Position numbers and translations under genes: made by a program. A stretch of DNA of 46,627 nucleotides from an uncultured Oscillospiraceae bacterium. GTDB taxonomy: Bacteria; Bacillota; Clostridia; Oscillospirales; Oscillospiraceae. The stretch covers positions 1-46,627 of the forward strand of contig CANQRM010000005.1 of assembly GCA_947626265.1 (NCBI GenBank), in the 5' to 3' direction. Shown in pieces: positions 1 through 7,766 of this stretch. Below the pieces are notes generated by a model. The model was not told where the DNA came from, ran no database searches, and was given only the letters and a program-made list of their open reading frames with translations. Numbering within the stretch: the stretch's first letter is position 1; every line of letters begins with the position of its first letter.

Positions 1-65
1 GTTCAATGGCAGAACATCAGCTTCCCAAGCTGAATACGAGGGTTCGATTCCCTTCACCTGCTCCA
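1..65 (+). tRNA. tRNA-Gly(CCC), 5' end outside the window
   Basis: The D-arm remnant, a complete anticodon arm, a T-arm (GGTTCGATTCC) and the acceptor 3' strand ending in an encoded CCA at 63-65 are visible. The anticodon loop TTCCCAA, closed by TCAGC/GCTGA, gives anticodon CCC and therefore glycine. The first part of the molecule (acceptor 5' strand and start of the D-arm) lies before base 1. A nested hairpin follows directly. Confidence 0.85.
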
Positions 66-69
66 CGTC

Positions 70-133
70 GGAAGTTTTTTGGAGATGCCGCGGCCTCGCA
101 AGCGAGGCCGCAGACATCGGTCAAAAAACTTCC
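70..133 (+). terminator. Nested hairpin following tRNA-Gly
   Basis: An outer 12-bp stem (GGAAGTTTTTTG at 70-81 with CAAAAAACTTCC at 122-133) encloses a second GC-rich hairpin (90-111, GCGGCCTCGC with GCGAGGCCGC). It begins four bases after the tRNA CCA. The same architecture, with shared CCACGTCG and CATCGGTC words, follows tRNA-Pro. The inference is a terminator or 3'-processing structure; a long T tract is lacking. Confidence 0.55.
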
Positions 134-140
134 TCCTTCT

Positions 141-186
141 CCCCATGAAACCCACTTCGTTGGGCTTTCATGGGGGCCCCAGAGGG
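141..186 (+). repeat. Dispersed palindromic repeat, copy A
   Basis: Arms CCCCATGAAA (141-150) and TTTCATGGGG (166-175) enclose CCCA/TGGG. One C at 165 is unpaired, and GGCCCCAGAGGGGG trails. Three further copies (199, 11353, 19477) keep the fold and the bulged C while the arm sequence changes on both sides. Confidence 0.8.
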
Positions 187-198
187 GGTTTTCCTTCT

Positions 199-244
199 CC
201 CCGCGAAACCCATTGCATTGGGCTTTCGCGGGGGCCCCAGAGGG
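199..244 (+). repeat. Dispersed palindromic repeat, copy B
   Basis: Arms CCCCGCGAAA (199-208) and TTTCGCGGGG (224-233) enclose CCCA/TGGG with the same bulged C (223) and the same trailing GGCCCCAGAGGGGG as copy A. Relative to copy A, ATG/CAT in the arms is replaced by GCG/CGC, so both sides changed together. Confidence 0.8.
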
Positions 245-267
245 GGAACGACGGGAGAATAAGGTAT

Positions 268-343
268 CGGGGTGTAGCGCAGTTGGTAGCGCGCTTGGTT
301 CGGGACCAAGAGGCCGGGTGTTCAAGTCACCTCACTCCGACCA
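268..343 (+). tRNA. tRNA-Pro(CGG)
   Basis: A full cloverleaf can be drawn. The acceptor stem is CGGGGTG with CACTCCG, the D-arm is GCGCAGTTGGTAGCGC, the anticodon stem CTTGG/CCAAG closes loop TTCGGGA (anticodon CGG), the T-arm contains GTTCAAGTC, discriminator A is followed by an encoded CCA at 341-343. It is the second tRNA of a small cluster and marks the left edge of the accessory DNA. Confidence 0.95.
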
Positions 344-347
344 CGTC

Positions 348-418
348 GAAAGAGTTCTGAAGATTCGAGGTTCTGGCAAACCAGACCCCCTCATCGGTCA
401 GAACTCTTTCTCCTTTTT
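348..418 (+). terminator. Nested hairpin and T-rich tail after tRNA-Pro
   Basis: The outer stem GAAAGAGTTCTGA (348-360) pairs with TCAGAACTCTTTC (398-410). The inner hairpin is GGTTCTGG/CCAGACC (369-387). CTCCTTTTTCC follows, so a Rho-independent terminator is plausible. The layout mirrors the structure after tRNA-Gly. Confidence 0.65.
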
Positions 419-463
419 CCCAAGAGAGCAGTTGTCAAGGGTAATTTTAAAGGCAAGAGGAAC

Positions 464-1819
464 GGTAATGTCAAGGATTATGCGCAAAAACAGTTTGCAG
501 TCTTTGGTAGGTAAGCTCAGCAAGCAATAGCGGAGGTTTCCTCCATGGCCTCCAGGTGCTTCATGTTCATGTATTTCTTATTTCCCCATTGGGTGCCGGC
601 AACATGACGCAGGCGGGCACAGACCAGCATGAGAGCAGAGTTCCCGTCCGGGAAGCAGCCAACCACTCTCGTCCTCCGGCGGATCTCGCGATTGAGCCGC
701 TCCAGGACGTTGTTCGTTCGGATGCGTGTCCAATGTTCCGAGGGAAAGTCGGTGTAAGTCAACGTTTCCTCCACGCCGTCCTCTATTTTCTTGGCTGCCT
801 CAGGCAGCCGCATGGCCCGGAGCATTTCTGCCACCTCTTTCGCCTTCTTCCGGCAGGCGGCCTTGCTCTCCTGGGCGTGGATCGCTTTGAGCATCCTGGC
901 TACCGTTTTCATCTTGGACCTGGGAATGACAGAGAAAACGTTCCGGTAAAAGTGGACGGTGCAGCGCTGGTACTTGGCATCCGGGTATACTTCGCCCACT
1001 GCCTCCAGCATCCCCAGGCACTTGTCCCCAACAATGAGTTTCACACCGTCCAGCCCACGGCCGCGGAGCCACTGGAAGAAACTCACCCAACTGGATTTGT
1101 CCTCTTTCATGCCCTCGGCAGCGCCCAGAATCTCACGGTAGCCGTCTTCGTTGACTGCAATAGCGACCAGAATGGCTACGTTTTCATATTCTCCGCCCCA
1201 GTTGCGGCGCAGATAGATCCCATCCACATAGACATATGGATACTTCCCGCCCCGCAGCGGACGATTCCGCCAGTCCTCGATATGCACATATGCCTTCTTA
1301 TTCAGCTCACTGATCGTGGACGGCGAGACCTTCGTTCCCCAGAGAGCTTCCGTTATATCCTCCACCCGACGTACAGAGACGCCTGCCAGATACATCTCTA
1401 TGAGCGCTTCCTCCACACTGCTCTCCCGCCGGCGGTACCGCTCTATGATGGCTGTCTCGAAGGAAACGCCCTTGAGGCGCGGCACATGCAAGGTGACATT
1501 GCCGGAGGTCGTGGTAAGATTCCTGTCATAATGGCCGCTGCGGTAGCCCTGGCGGGCCTCGCTGCGCTCATACCGGGCCGCCTGGGTCAGCTTCTCGGCT
1601 TCCGCCTCCAGCAGCTCATTGAGCGTTTCTTCCACGCTCCCGCGGACCAATTCTTTGATCTGGCCCTTGATTACTTCCTCGTTCAGCTGTACAATCTTCT
1701 CGGACATGGTTTGCTTTCTCCTTTCAAGAATGGTGTGTGGTAACCTCATTCTACCAGAGACTGCAAACCTTGTCTCTTTTTCTGCCTATCCCTTTTTGCG
1801 CATTTTATTCTACACTACC
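464..1819 (-). mobile_element. IS256-family insertion sequence, complete
   Basis: Imperfect terminal inverted repeats of about 27 bp are present at 464-490 (starting GGTAATGTCAAGG, ending ATGCGCAAAAA) and 1793-1819 (on the other strand starting GGTAGTGTAG, ending ATGCGCAAAAA). The element is flanked by a perfect 8-bp direct repeat AGAGGAAC at 456-463 and 1820-1827, the target-duplication size expected for IS256-family elements. A second shared word (TTTGCAGTCT, then TGGTAG) lies inside each end, next to the transposase gene. The single gene is intact, so the element could be active. Confidence 0.93.
517..1707 (-). CDS. IS256-family (Mutator-type) transposase
   Basis: This is a 396-residue DDE transposase that cuts and inserts the surrounding insertion sequence. 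The catalytic triad fits Asp162 (YVDGIYL), Asp228 (VGDKC) and Glu336 (NNVLERLNREI), and the family signature CTVHFYRN lies at 249-256. The N-terminal part carries the RYERSEARQGYRSGHYDR region typical of the family. The ATG at 1707 has GAAAGGAG in front of it; an upstream in-frame ATG at 1749 has no ribosome site. Length is normal for the family and no frameshift is seen. The 228-230 segment reads D-K-C where many relatives have D-x-H. Confidence 0.97.
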   Translation of the reverse strand: MSEKIVQLNEEVIKGQIKELVRGSVEETLNELLEAEAEKLTQAARYERSEARQGYRSGHYDRNLTTTSGNVTLHVPRLKGVSFETAIIERYRRRESSVEEALIEMYLAGVSVRRVEDITEALWGTKVSPSTISELNKKAYVHIEDWRNRPLRGGKYPYVYVDGIYLRRNWGGEYENVAILVAIAVNEDGYREILGAAEGMKEDKSSWVSFFQWLRGRGLDGVKLIVGDKCLGMLEAVGEVYPDAKYQRCTVHFYRNVFSVIPRSKMKTVARMLKAIHAQESKAACRKKAKEVAEMLRAMRLPEAAKKIEDGVEETLTYTDFPSEHWTRIRTNNVLERLNREIRRRTRVVGCFPDGNSALMLVCARLRHVAGTQWGNKKYMNMKHLEAMEETSAIAC

Positions 1820-1827
1820 AGAGGAAC

Positions 1828-2181
1828 GACGGTGATTGTTCGTTGTTCCTCTTGCCTTATTCATACGTTATATCGCTTACGCCCGACGGCGCCTGTATCA
1901 TCCGCCGCTTTACGGCGTTTTGTTCCGTTTCCAAGTGAAGGGGGTACCAATTTGCAAGTGATCCCATCCAAAAGCGCCCATCATTTTGACAGGATTATAT
2001 TAACAGTTCCCTAGCTAGAAACCGGGGATGGTTTCCTATGGGGCTTTTGTGCAGACGTTTAATATTTTCGCACCGCTTCGAGCAGGAACAAGGTCAGGCA
2101 GGTGCCTTTTGCCCTTATGAGGACTTAATGGACGCCCAAGGTTTTCGGTTGAATAAATGCTTATTTGTGATTGTTCCGGCC
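1828..2181. other. Non-coding stretch between the insertion sequence and the envelope locus
   Basis: About 350 bases hold no ORF with a ribosome site and a recognisable protein. The short open frames here are unconvincing; the one at 2038-2289 runs into the 3' end of the minus-strand gene. It is probably remnant DNA from the site into which the IS256 element inserted. Confidence 0.5.
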
Positions 2182-3045
2182 TTAATCGCCAAAGACTTTA
2201 CTAAAAAAAGGTTCATTTTGAAGCATGCCTGGTACTTTGCTCTCCAAGTGATCCAAAAGCCTTTTCACAATGTCACGATACTGCTGTAAGTTTTCATCAT
2301 TTACGCCACCCAGTTCTCTGGCTTCCTGTTCTAGCATTTTGATGTCCACCTCTAAACCGCTATAATCGCCAGCTTTGACCGAGGCTTTACAAACGATGGG
2401 GAGAATGCGCTCTAGTTCCCAAAAGAGATCCGGATTATCATCGCTTGGATTGGTCCTCGTCAAAGAAATTACATCATTCTCAATAACACTCCTACTTTCA
2501 GATGCATCGAAGTCGCCCAAAACATGCAAGTAATATAATAATGCAGCAAAAGCATCGCATTGTTCTTTATAGCCAAAATCTTTCGGGATGCCAAACAACG
2601 TCCACTTCCCAGCCATTAGTTTAAAACTAAAGACATCATTTACTGTCTGAAGAAGAATCGTTTTGCGTTCTTCCCAATGGGCATCTTCTGGATAAACGGC
2701 ATTCCAGCCTTTATGAGTCTTTCTACGGTGGTGTTGATTTCCTTTAAACTTTATTTCATCAATGCTTTCAGGAAGTCCATGAATACCACAGTCATTAAGA
2801 TCCTGAAGTTCATTTATATATCGTTCATCATATTGATCAAGGCAAATCGCCACAGCTTTTTCTAAGTTGTCGAGGCACTTATATTCCTCGCTGTTCTCGT
2901 CTAAGCCTTTCTTGTAATGCTTATTTCCAAACAATACATATTCTATTATTTCATCATGTTTGGCCTTATCATGGGCAAAAGCCGGAACAGCGAATGATAC
3001 CAACGAGATGATGACCAACACCCAGCAGACAAGCCGCTTTTTCAT
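2182..3045 (-). CDS. Exported all-helical protein with possible metal-binding histidines, function unknown
   Basis: The product has 287 residues. Residues 1-24 are a clear signal peptide ending AFA, so the mature protein would begin His25-Asp26 and carry His30 close by. Other conserved-looking positions are a His cluster at 105-111 followed by GW (HKGW, 111-114) and YYLHVLGD (171-178). A mature N-terminal metal ligand plus HxxxD-type helices is reminiscent of the zinc-dependent phospholipase C/S1-P1 nuclease fold, but this is only a resemblance. The start overlaps the stop of the upstream lipoprotein gene by ATGA, so the two are translationally coupled and probably act together at the cell surface. 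Confidence 0.75.
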   Translation of the reverse strand: MKKRLVCWVLVIISLVSFAVPAFAHDKAKHDEIIEYVLFGNKHYKKGLDENSEEYKCLDNLEKAVAICLDQYDERYINELQDLNDCGIHGLPESIDEIKFKGNQHHRRKTHKGWNAVYPEDAHWEERKTILLQTVNDVFSFKLMAGKWTLFGIPKDFGYKEQCDAFAALLYYLHVLGDFDASESRSVIENDVISLTRTNPSDDNPDLFWELERILPIVCKASVKAGDYSGLEVDIKMLEQEARELGGVNDENLQQYRDIVKRLLDHLESKVPGMLQNEPFFSKVFGD

Positions 3046-4973
3046 GCTTCGACCCTTTCAAACTCCGTGGACGAGATGCCCAGGAAGCCCGATTCTTTGT
3101 GCACCTTGAACTGGATGCTGATAGCCTGCACATCCTCCTGTCCTTCCGGTGGCAGAACCGACACCGTGATAATATCGCCGTCCGCAAATGTGGCATGCTT
3201 GGCATCGCCGCTGCTGAAAGTGGCAGTAAAGTCTTGAGGGTCTTCGGACTTGTGCCGATTCACATCGTCAAGAGACCAATCCTCATATGTCTGCGTCTCA
3301 CCCTCGCCGGTAACGGTCATCGTAACAGAAGCACCATTTGGAACATACAGAGCCGGAATGGTGATCTCCGAATCAGAGAGCTTACTACCATCATACTTTG
3401 CCGATACATCGTTCATACTGAACGAGGAATCTGCAGCAAAATAGGACTGTTCATCCAGCGGCACATTCAGGAACAACCGCTCACCGTTCGGGTGCAGGAT
3501 CTTATCGATATCCTCCCTCTGGGTTCGGCTGATATCCAGTTGGTCGGCCAACGCGCTCAGCAACTCACAATTCAGGCGAAGCGGCTCATATACCGGCGGC
3601 AACTCGGTCTTGCGTGTCTCCTTCAGGAGCTTGTTATAGGCCTTGATGGTCTCCTTCTCCTCTTTGTCGGCGCCTTTCTCTGCCGTAGCTTCCACCACAT
3701 CCGCGAGGTAGGTACTGTTCAGCTCATGCTGCTTAGGGACGAGCTCATTTACATTGTCATAGGCCAGGTCATACGCACTTTGAAGATATGCACGGTCAGA
3801 AGTCACCGCATACAGGTCCGCATAGGTCTGCGCCGCAAAATAGCGAAGGGACCAGTCGCTGTTATTCGTGTTCTCTACGATCAGCCGGGCAAAGTGGTCG
3901 GCAATCTCAACATATGTGTCACCGTCAAGTGTTTCTTGGGCTGAAACGATGGCGTAAGGAAGTGTCTGTGCGAAACGGATATCCCGACGGAATATGCTGT
4001 TGTCCAGCGCGTCATAAGATGCTATAGCATTGAGGCATTTTTCATAGTTTTCGTTTTCAAAATAGCTGTCGGCCAGAACGAGCCAGTATTCGCCGAAGAA
4101 CCGATATGTAGCCTGGTTCGACTCCAGCCAGCGGATACGGCTTGTGACATTGTCCTTGTTTTTCCATTCCACAAAGTCGTTGACAGCCTCTTCACTCAGT
4201 GTGATGCCGGTAGGCAGGTCCCGGGAGACTCTGACCATATAGCTGAACATGCTGGTCCTGCTGTCATGCAGGTTGGCAGCCTCCTTGTCATCAAGTGCCC
4301 AACCATCCTGCAGATATTGCAGATCCAGCTGCTGCGTATATGAATTGTAGCTGTTCACTGAGTCTACGGCCGCATAAGCCAGCGAGACGATCGCTTTCAG
4401 CGGATTCCCAGACTGCGCGACACCCAGCACCGCAAGCGAGTTCGGAAGTGCGGAACGAATAGCAGATGCGCTGTTCTGCTCATATATGTATTGCAAGCGC
4501 TCACGCTGCACAGTCGTCATGCGGTAGTTCTCAATGACCGTGAGGATCTTCTCATACTCATCCAACGTCAACTCATCCACGATACTTGGCTCCGTGTTGT
4601 TGATGAGCTCAGAATAGGCAGATTCAAGGTATAGCCGGCTATTCTTGGATTCCTGTATCTCCTGGACCAGGACGGTGAGGTAGTTCAGCATATTGATAGA
4701 GTTCTGCTGCTCTTGGGTCATGATCACGGCTGGCAAAGAGGGCATGGGTGAAGCTGAGTCTGGAGCAGTAACCAAGGAGGAATCTGCCCTCTTTGTAGGT
4801 TCGTCATTTTGACTGACGGCAATATCCGTTATTGCTGATGGTTTGCCATTATCCTGCACAGCAGATACTGATGAATCGGCATCATTAGAGGCGTTACACG
4901 ATGAGAGAGCCGTCGTGATTAGGGTACATACCAGTACCACACATAATAGTCTGCTAATAATAACACCTTTCAT
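3042..4973 (-). CDS. Putative lipoprotein, function unknown
   Basis: The 643-residue protein starts with a hydrophobic signal and the lipobox LSSC, predicting lipidation at Cys26 and anchoring on the outer face of the membrane. A Ser/Asp-rich tether (about 27-75) leads into a long helical region, with repeated YFxxxxYADLY-like stretches suggesting TPR-like helices around 300-430. A beta-rich C-terminal domain of about 130 residues follows. The ATG at 4973 was chosen because GAGGGAG precedes it and the signal peptide begins there; an upstream in-frame ATG lacks both. I recognise no enzymatic motif. Its stop overlaps the next gene. Confidence 0.8.
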   Translation of the reverse strand: MKGVIISRLLCVVLVCTLITTALSSCNASNDADSSVSAVQDNGKPSAITDIAVSQNDEPTKRADSSLVTAPDSASPMPSLPAVIMTQEQQNSINMLNYLTVLVQEIQESKNSRLYLESAYSELINNTEPSIVDELTLDEYEKILTVIENYRMTTVQRERLQYIYEQNSASAIRSALPNSLAVLGVAQSGNPLKAIVSLAYAAVDSVNSYNSYTQQLDLQYLQDGWALDDKEAANLHDSRTSMFSYMVRVSRDLPTGITLSEEAVNDFVEWKNKDNVTSRIRWLESNQATYRFFGEYWLVLADSYFENENYEKCLNAIASYDALDNSIFRRDIRFAQTLPYAIVSAQETLDGDTYVEIADHFARLIVENTNNSDWSLRYFAAQTYADLYAVTSDRAYLQSAYDLAYDNVNELVPKQHELNSTYLADVVEATAEKGADKEEKETIKAYNKLLKETRKTELPPVYEPLRLNCELLSALADQLDISRTQREDIDKILHPNGERLFLNVPLDEQSYFAADSSFSMNDVSAKYDGSKLSDSEITIPALYVPNGASVTMTVTGEGETQTYEDWSLDDVNRHKSEDPQDFTATFSSGDAKHATFADGDIITVSVLPPEGQEDVQAISIQFKVHKESGFLGISSTEFERVEA

Positions 4974-5050
4974 GAGCGTTTCTCCCTCTCTATCAACTGA
5001 TGAAAGCCTGTGTGGAGCAAGTTTAATTGGTATTGCCACTACAATTCAAA

Positions 5051-5056
5051 AGTATA
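5051..5056 (-). promoter_or_regulatory. Possible -10 element for the lipoprotein gene pair
   Basis: On the minus strand a TATACT hexamer sits about 80 bases upstream of the lipoprotein start. No good -35 is evident. It lies beyond the hairpin at 5107-5147, so the last two genes of the locus may have their own transcript. Confidence 0.4.
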
Positions 5057-5106
5057 ACACGCAGCACAAGAAAAAGCTACAATTGAATCGCAGTTGAGAC
5101 TCTGTC

Positions 5107-5147
5107 GAAACAGACTGCCTCCCAAAGATGGGAGAGCAGTCTGTTTC
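5107..5147 (-). terminator. Long stem-loop between the repeat protein and lipoprotein genes
   Basis: GAAACAGACTGC (5107-5118) plus CTCCCA (5119-5124) pair with TGGGAG (5129-5134) and GCAGTCTGTTTC (5136-5147), with one bulged A and loop AAGA. The 18-bp stem is very stable but lacks a strong T tract on either strand. It may be a weak terminator, or a processing signal separating the hendecad-repeat gene from the lipoprotein gene. Confidence 0.6.
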
Positions 5148-5178
5148 GCTATTGGAAGTTCCTCTATTGGCTTGATGT

Positions 5179-6909
5179 TCATCCAGCGGCATCGACCAAC
5201 ATTTTCATAACGCGATTGCTGACATCAAGGTAGTATTTCAATTCCTCGCTGTTCATTTCATCCTCGTCCCATTCGTCAAATGCTTCATCCATTTCACTTA
5301 CCTTCGCCATCATCTCACCATATTTTGCGAGAAGTCCCAAGTCAGTCGGGTTTTCTTTGTATTGCGCCAGCAAATTGCAGTATTCGGTGTAGAATGCCTC
5401 ATAGCTGTCCATCGCGGCCTTGAATTCAGGCCGTATGCCCTCCGCAGAAGCAGGGGCCTCGGTGGCCTCCTCAACCGGCTCTTCGGCAGGCGCGGGGACA
5501 TCGGTTGGCGCAGGAGCCTCCGCCTCATTGGTCTGTGTTGCGGCGGCTTCCGGAACCAGCTCTGCATAGTCGGCATAGAAGTCTGCGGCCTTTTCCTGGG
5601 CCCTGTCTATATCGCCTCTGAATACAGCCGTCCGCAGATCGGAACAGAATCTGTAAATATCCGAGCGCATATCGGACCACTGCCGGTAAGCGTCGGACCG
5701 GGCATCAGACCAAGTTCTGTAAGCGTCGGAACGGATACCGGACCAGTCGGCATAGGGTATGTCGTCATCTCTGTCTTCCAGCACACCGCTATAAAAGGCG
5801 TCGTTCATATCTTCCAGGAGCCCGTCATAGATGCCGTCATAAATGTCGTCCGCGGCGTCGTCATAGATGCAGTCTTTTATCTCCTCAAGCTCGTCGTACA
5901 TATCATTCTTGTCCATATCGGCGGCCAGAATGATGTTAGCTATGTCTACGCTAAATACGCACATAGAAGCGCAGAGAGATTCGGAAGTGGCGAGCACCTT
6001 GTCATAGAACGCTTCTATAGCCTCCCGATTGTCCACATATTCCTGGTATGTGTCTATGTCACTGGCCATCGTCTCGAACTCGGCATTCAGAGCCGACAAC
6101 GTACTCTCAATACCCTGCGACGCCAGCTCCTCGATCTCCTCAACGGTGGAAGCGGAAGCGGCGCTCAGGAGCGCAGCATCCATTTCTATACCGGTGCTTT
6201 CAGAAGTACCGCTCTCTTTATTGAGCCGGAGGATATCATCCACGTCAGTCTTGCCCCTATAAAAGGCGCTCCACACATCCGAATGGTCTCCATAGAGGTC
6301 ACTCCAGGCATCGGAATGCTCTCCGTATATATCAGACCAGGCGTCGGAATAGGCGTCATACATATCCGACCACACATCGGAATACTCCGAATAATCAAGC
6401 TGATCAGAAGCGCTCTCGATGGCGTCATCACACCGGTCGTAAACATCCTCGTAGACGCCATCCCAAACTTCATAGAAATCGTCCATTCCGTCATCCCAGG
6501 CTTCATAGAAATCATCCATTGCGCCGTTCCAGGCATCGTAATCATCGAGTCCCTGCGCGGCAAGGCACTTATAGTAATCGATAGAAATGGTCCGCAGTGT
6601 GGCATAGAGCTGGCAGGCTATATTCAGAGTGTCGGTATAAAAGCCTTCTACTGCTGCGATATTCGCGCTGTAGCCATCGTATGTGTCACCAATTGCCGTC
6701 AGCAGCGCATCGGTCGCTGTGGTGACTGCGTCAGACCCGGCGTTTACAGCGGACTCGACCGCCTCCATCATGCTCTCCGGGTCCTGGTTGTCATAGGTGA
6801 CTTCAATAGCCGAGGTGCCCTCGGCGTTCGCGCCGCTCTCGCAGAACCCGACGGCCGACGCCGAAAGGATGATGGTCGCTGCCATCAGAAGTGATAACGC
6901 CTTTTTCAT
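5179..6909 (-). CDS. Exported protein with three arrays of 11-residue repeats
   Basis: The 576-residue product has a signal peptide (about 1-23). Three arrays with an 11-residue period are visible: 127-159 (WDDGMDDFYEV type), 176-219 (YSDAWSDIYGE type, four units) and 386-429 (YRQWSDMRSDI type, four units). An 11-residue period is the hallmark of right-handed, hendecad coiled coils. The segments about 85-220 and 295-430 look like an ancient duplication: each has a VEGFY/IEAFY helix, then an Asp/Tyr-rich stretch, then the WSD array ending AFYRG or AVFRG. A Pro/Ala/Glu linker (about 450-490) leads to a C-terminal helical domain (KAAMDSYEAFYTEY) resembling the DUF6591 type of clostridial exported proteins. 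GAGGAGG precedes the start. Confidence 0.85.
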   Translation of the reverse strand: MKKALSLLMAATIILSASAVGFCESGANAEGTSAIEVTYDNQDPESMMEAVESAVNAGSDAVTTATDALLTAIGDTYDGYSANIAAVEGFYTDTLNIACQLYATLRTISIDYYKCLAAQGLDDYDAWNGAMDDFYEAWDDGMDDFYEVWDGVYEDVYDRCDDAIESASDQLDYSEYSDVWSDMYDAYSDAWSDIYGEHSDAWSDLYGDHSDVWSAFYRGKTDVDDILRLNKESGTSESTGIEMDAALLSAASASTVEEIEELASQGIESTLSALNAEFETMASDIDTYQEYVDNREAIEAFYDKVLATSESLCASMCVFSVDIANIILAADMDKNDMYDELEEIKDCIYDDAADDIYDGIYDGLLEDMNDAFYSGVLEDRDDDIPYADWSGIRSDAYRTWSDARSDAYRQWSDMRSDIYRFCSDLRTAVFRGDIDRAQEKAADFYADYAELVPEAAATQTNEAEAPAPTDVPAPAEEPVEEATEAPASAEGIRPEFKAAMDSYEAFYTEYCNLLAQYKENPTDLGLLAKYGEMMAKVSEMDEAFDEWDEDEMNSEELKYYLDVSNRVMKMLVDAAG

Positions 6910-6986
6910 AATGTTCCTCCTCTTATTCTTTTCTTTGGTATGGTTTTGCGTTTCAGGTTGCTACACATTGCCCGCATAAGGAAGAA

Positions 6987-7754
6987 TTAATAAAATGAGA
7001 TGAGGCTTTGATCATTGACAGATATACGCTCATTGTTGGTATCTGGGACTGGCAGCACTTGTGCTGTGCCGGTAGCCTGTTGTTCCATTGTCTGTAGTCT
7101 TGTCTCACTATGCCCTATTTTGTTTAGTTCATCACTTTCTTCTGAAGCATAGTATAGGTATGGGAAAAACAGCATGATCACCAGAATTATAAGTACGATA
7201 CTTAGTCCTCGTCCCCCTTTGATCGACTTATACCCGCTTAAAATAGACAACAAGCAAAACACGATTCCGATTATACTGATAACAGTGGGAGTAACGACTT
7301 TAAGGAACAAAGCTAGACATAGAAGGATCCCATAAAATATAATTAGGAGAATGGTGAAAAAGAGCAGCCCACAATATGAGCGAACTTCTTTACTATCTCT
7401 TTGGTATGCAGCCTCTAAATTTTGAGCATCGATCTCTTTTTCCCGAATTCTCTGCCAACCAGTTTGAACGTCTCTGTATGTTTGGTTTTCTTCTCTCTTG
7501 GCACGGCTACGGATCCTCTCCACGGTTACATCAGTATCCTCCAGGATCAGCTCGTTGGACCCGCAGACAGAGCACCGCAGGACGGGGCTGTCCGGGTCTA
7601 TCTCCATCACATGCCCGCAGCCCTTGCATCGGAATTGGACCGTTTTTACTTCTTTCTTTCCTGGCCAGCCTTTCGTCCGGCTGACCGGCGCGCCGCAGTT
7701 GGGGCAGAAATTGGCCCCATCAGGCAAAGTGGCCCCGCACTTCACACAAAACAT
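6987..7754 (-). CDS. Zinc-ribbon membrane protein (YdjG/YdjH-like context)
   Basis: The protein has 255 residues. A first zinc ribbon uses Cys3/Cys6 and Cys17/Cys20, a second uses Cys43/Cys46 and Cys61/Cys64. A charged helical segment (about 75-120) follows, then three hydrophobic stretches (about 127-148, 150-172 and 178-196) that should cross the membrane, and a polar tail. In Bacillus subtilis zinc-ribbon proteins are encoded next to the SPFH protein YdjI; the same pairing occurs here, with only 12 bases separating this gene from the SPFH gene. An adaptor role at the membrane is inferred. The exact family is not certain. Confidence 0.8.
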   Translation of the reverse strand: MFCVKCGATLPDGANFCPNCGAPVSRTKGWPGKKEVKTVQFRCKGCGHVMEIDPDSPVLRCSVCGSNELILEDTDVTVERIRSRAKREENQTYRDVQTGWQRIREKEIDAQNLEAAYQRDSKEVRSYCGLLFFTILLIIFYGILLCLALFLKVVTPTVISIIGIVFCLLSILSGYKSIKGGRGLSIVLIILVIMLFFPYLYYASEESDELNKIGHSETRLQTMEQQATGTAQVLPVPDTNNERISVNDQSLISFY

Positions 7755-7766
7755 CGTCTTCTCTCC

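Noticed and set aside
556-1743. Long plus-strand open frame opposite the transposase
   Set aside because: It mirrors the IS256 transposase gene, has no ribosome site and gives no recognisable protein.
1828-2181. Remnant transposase or integrase next to the IS256 element
   Set aside because: No conserved motif could be read in any frame.
2038-2289. 83-codon plus-strand frame
   Set aside because: Its second half overlaps the 3' end of the minus-strand exported-protein gene and it has no ribosome site.
5362-6894. 510-codon plus-strand frame opposite the hendecad-repeat gene
   Set aside because: It arises from the repeat and codon bias of the minus-strand gene; that gene has a signal peptide, a ribosome site and regular repeats.
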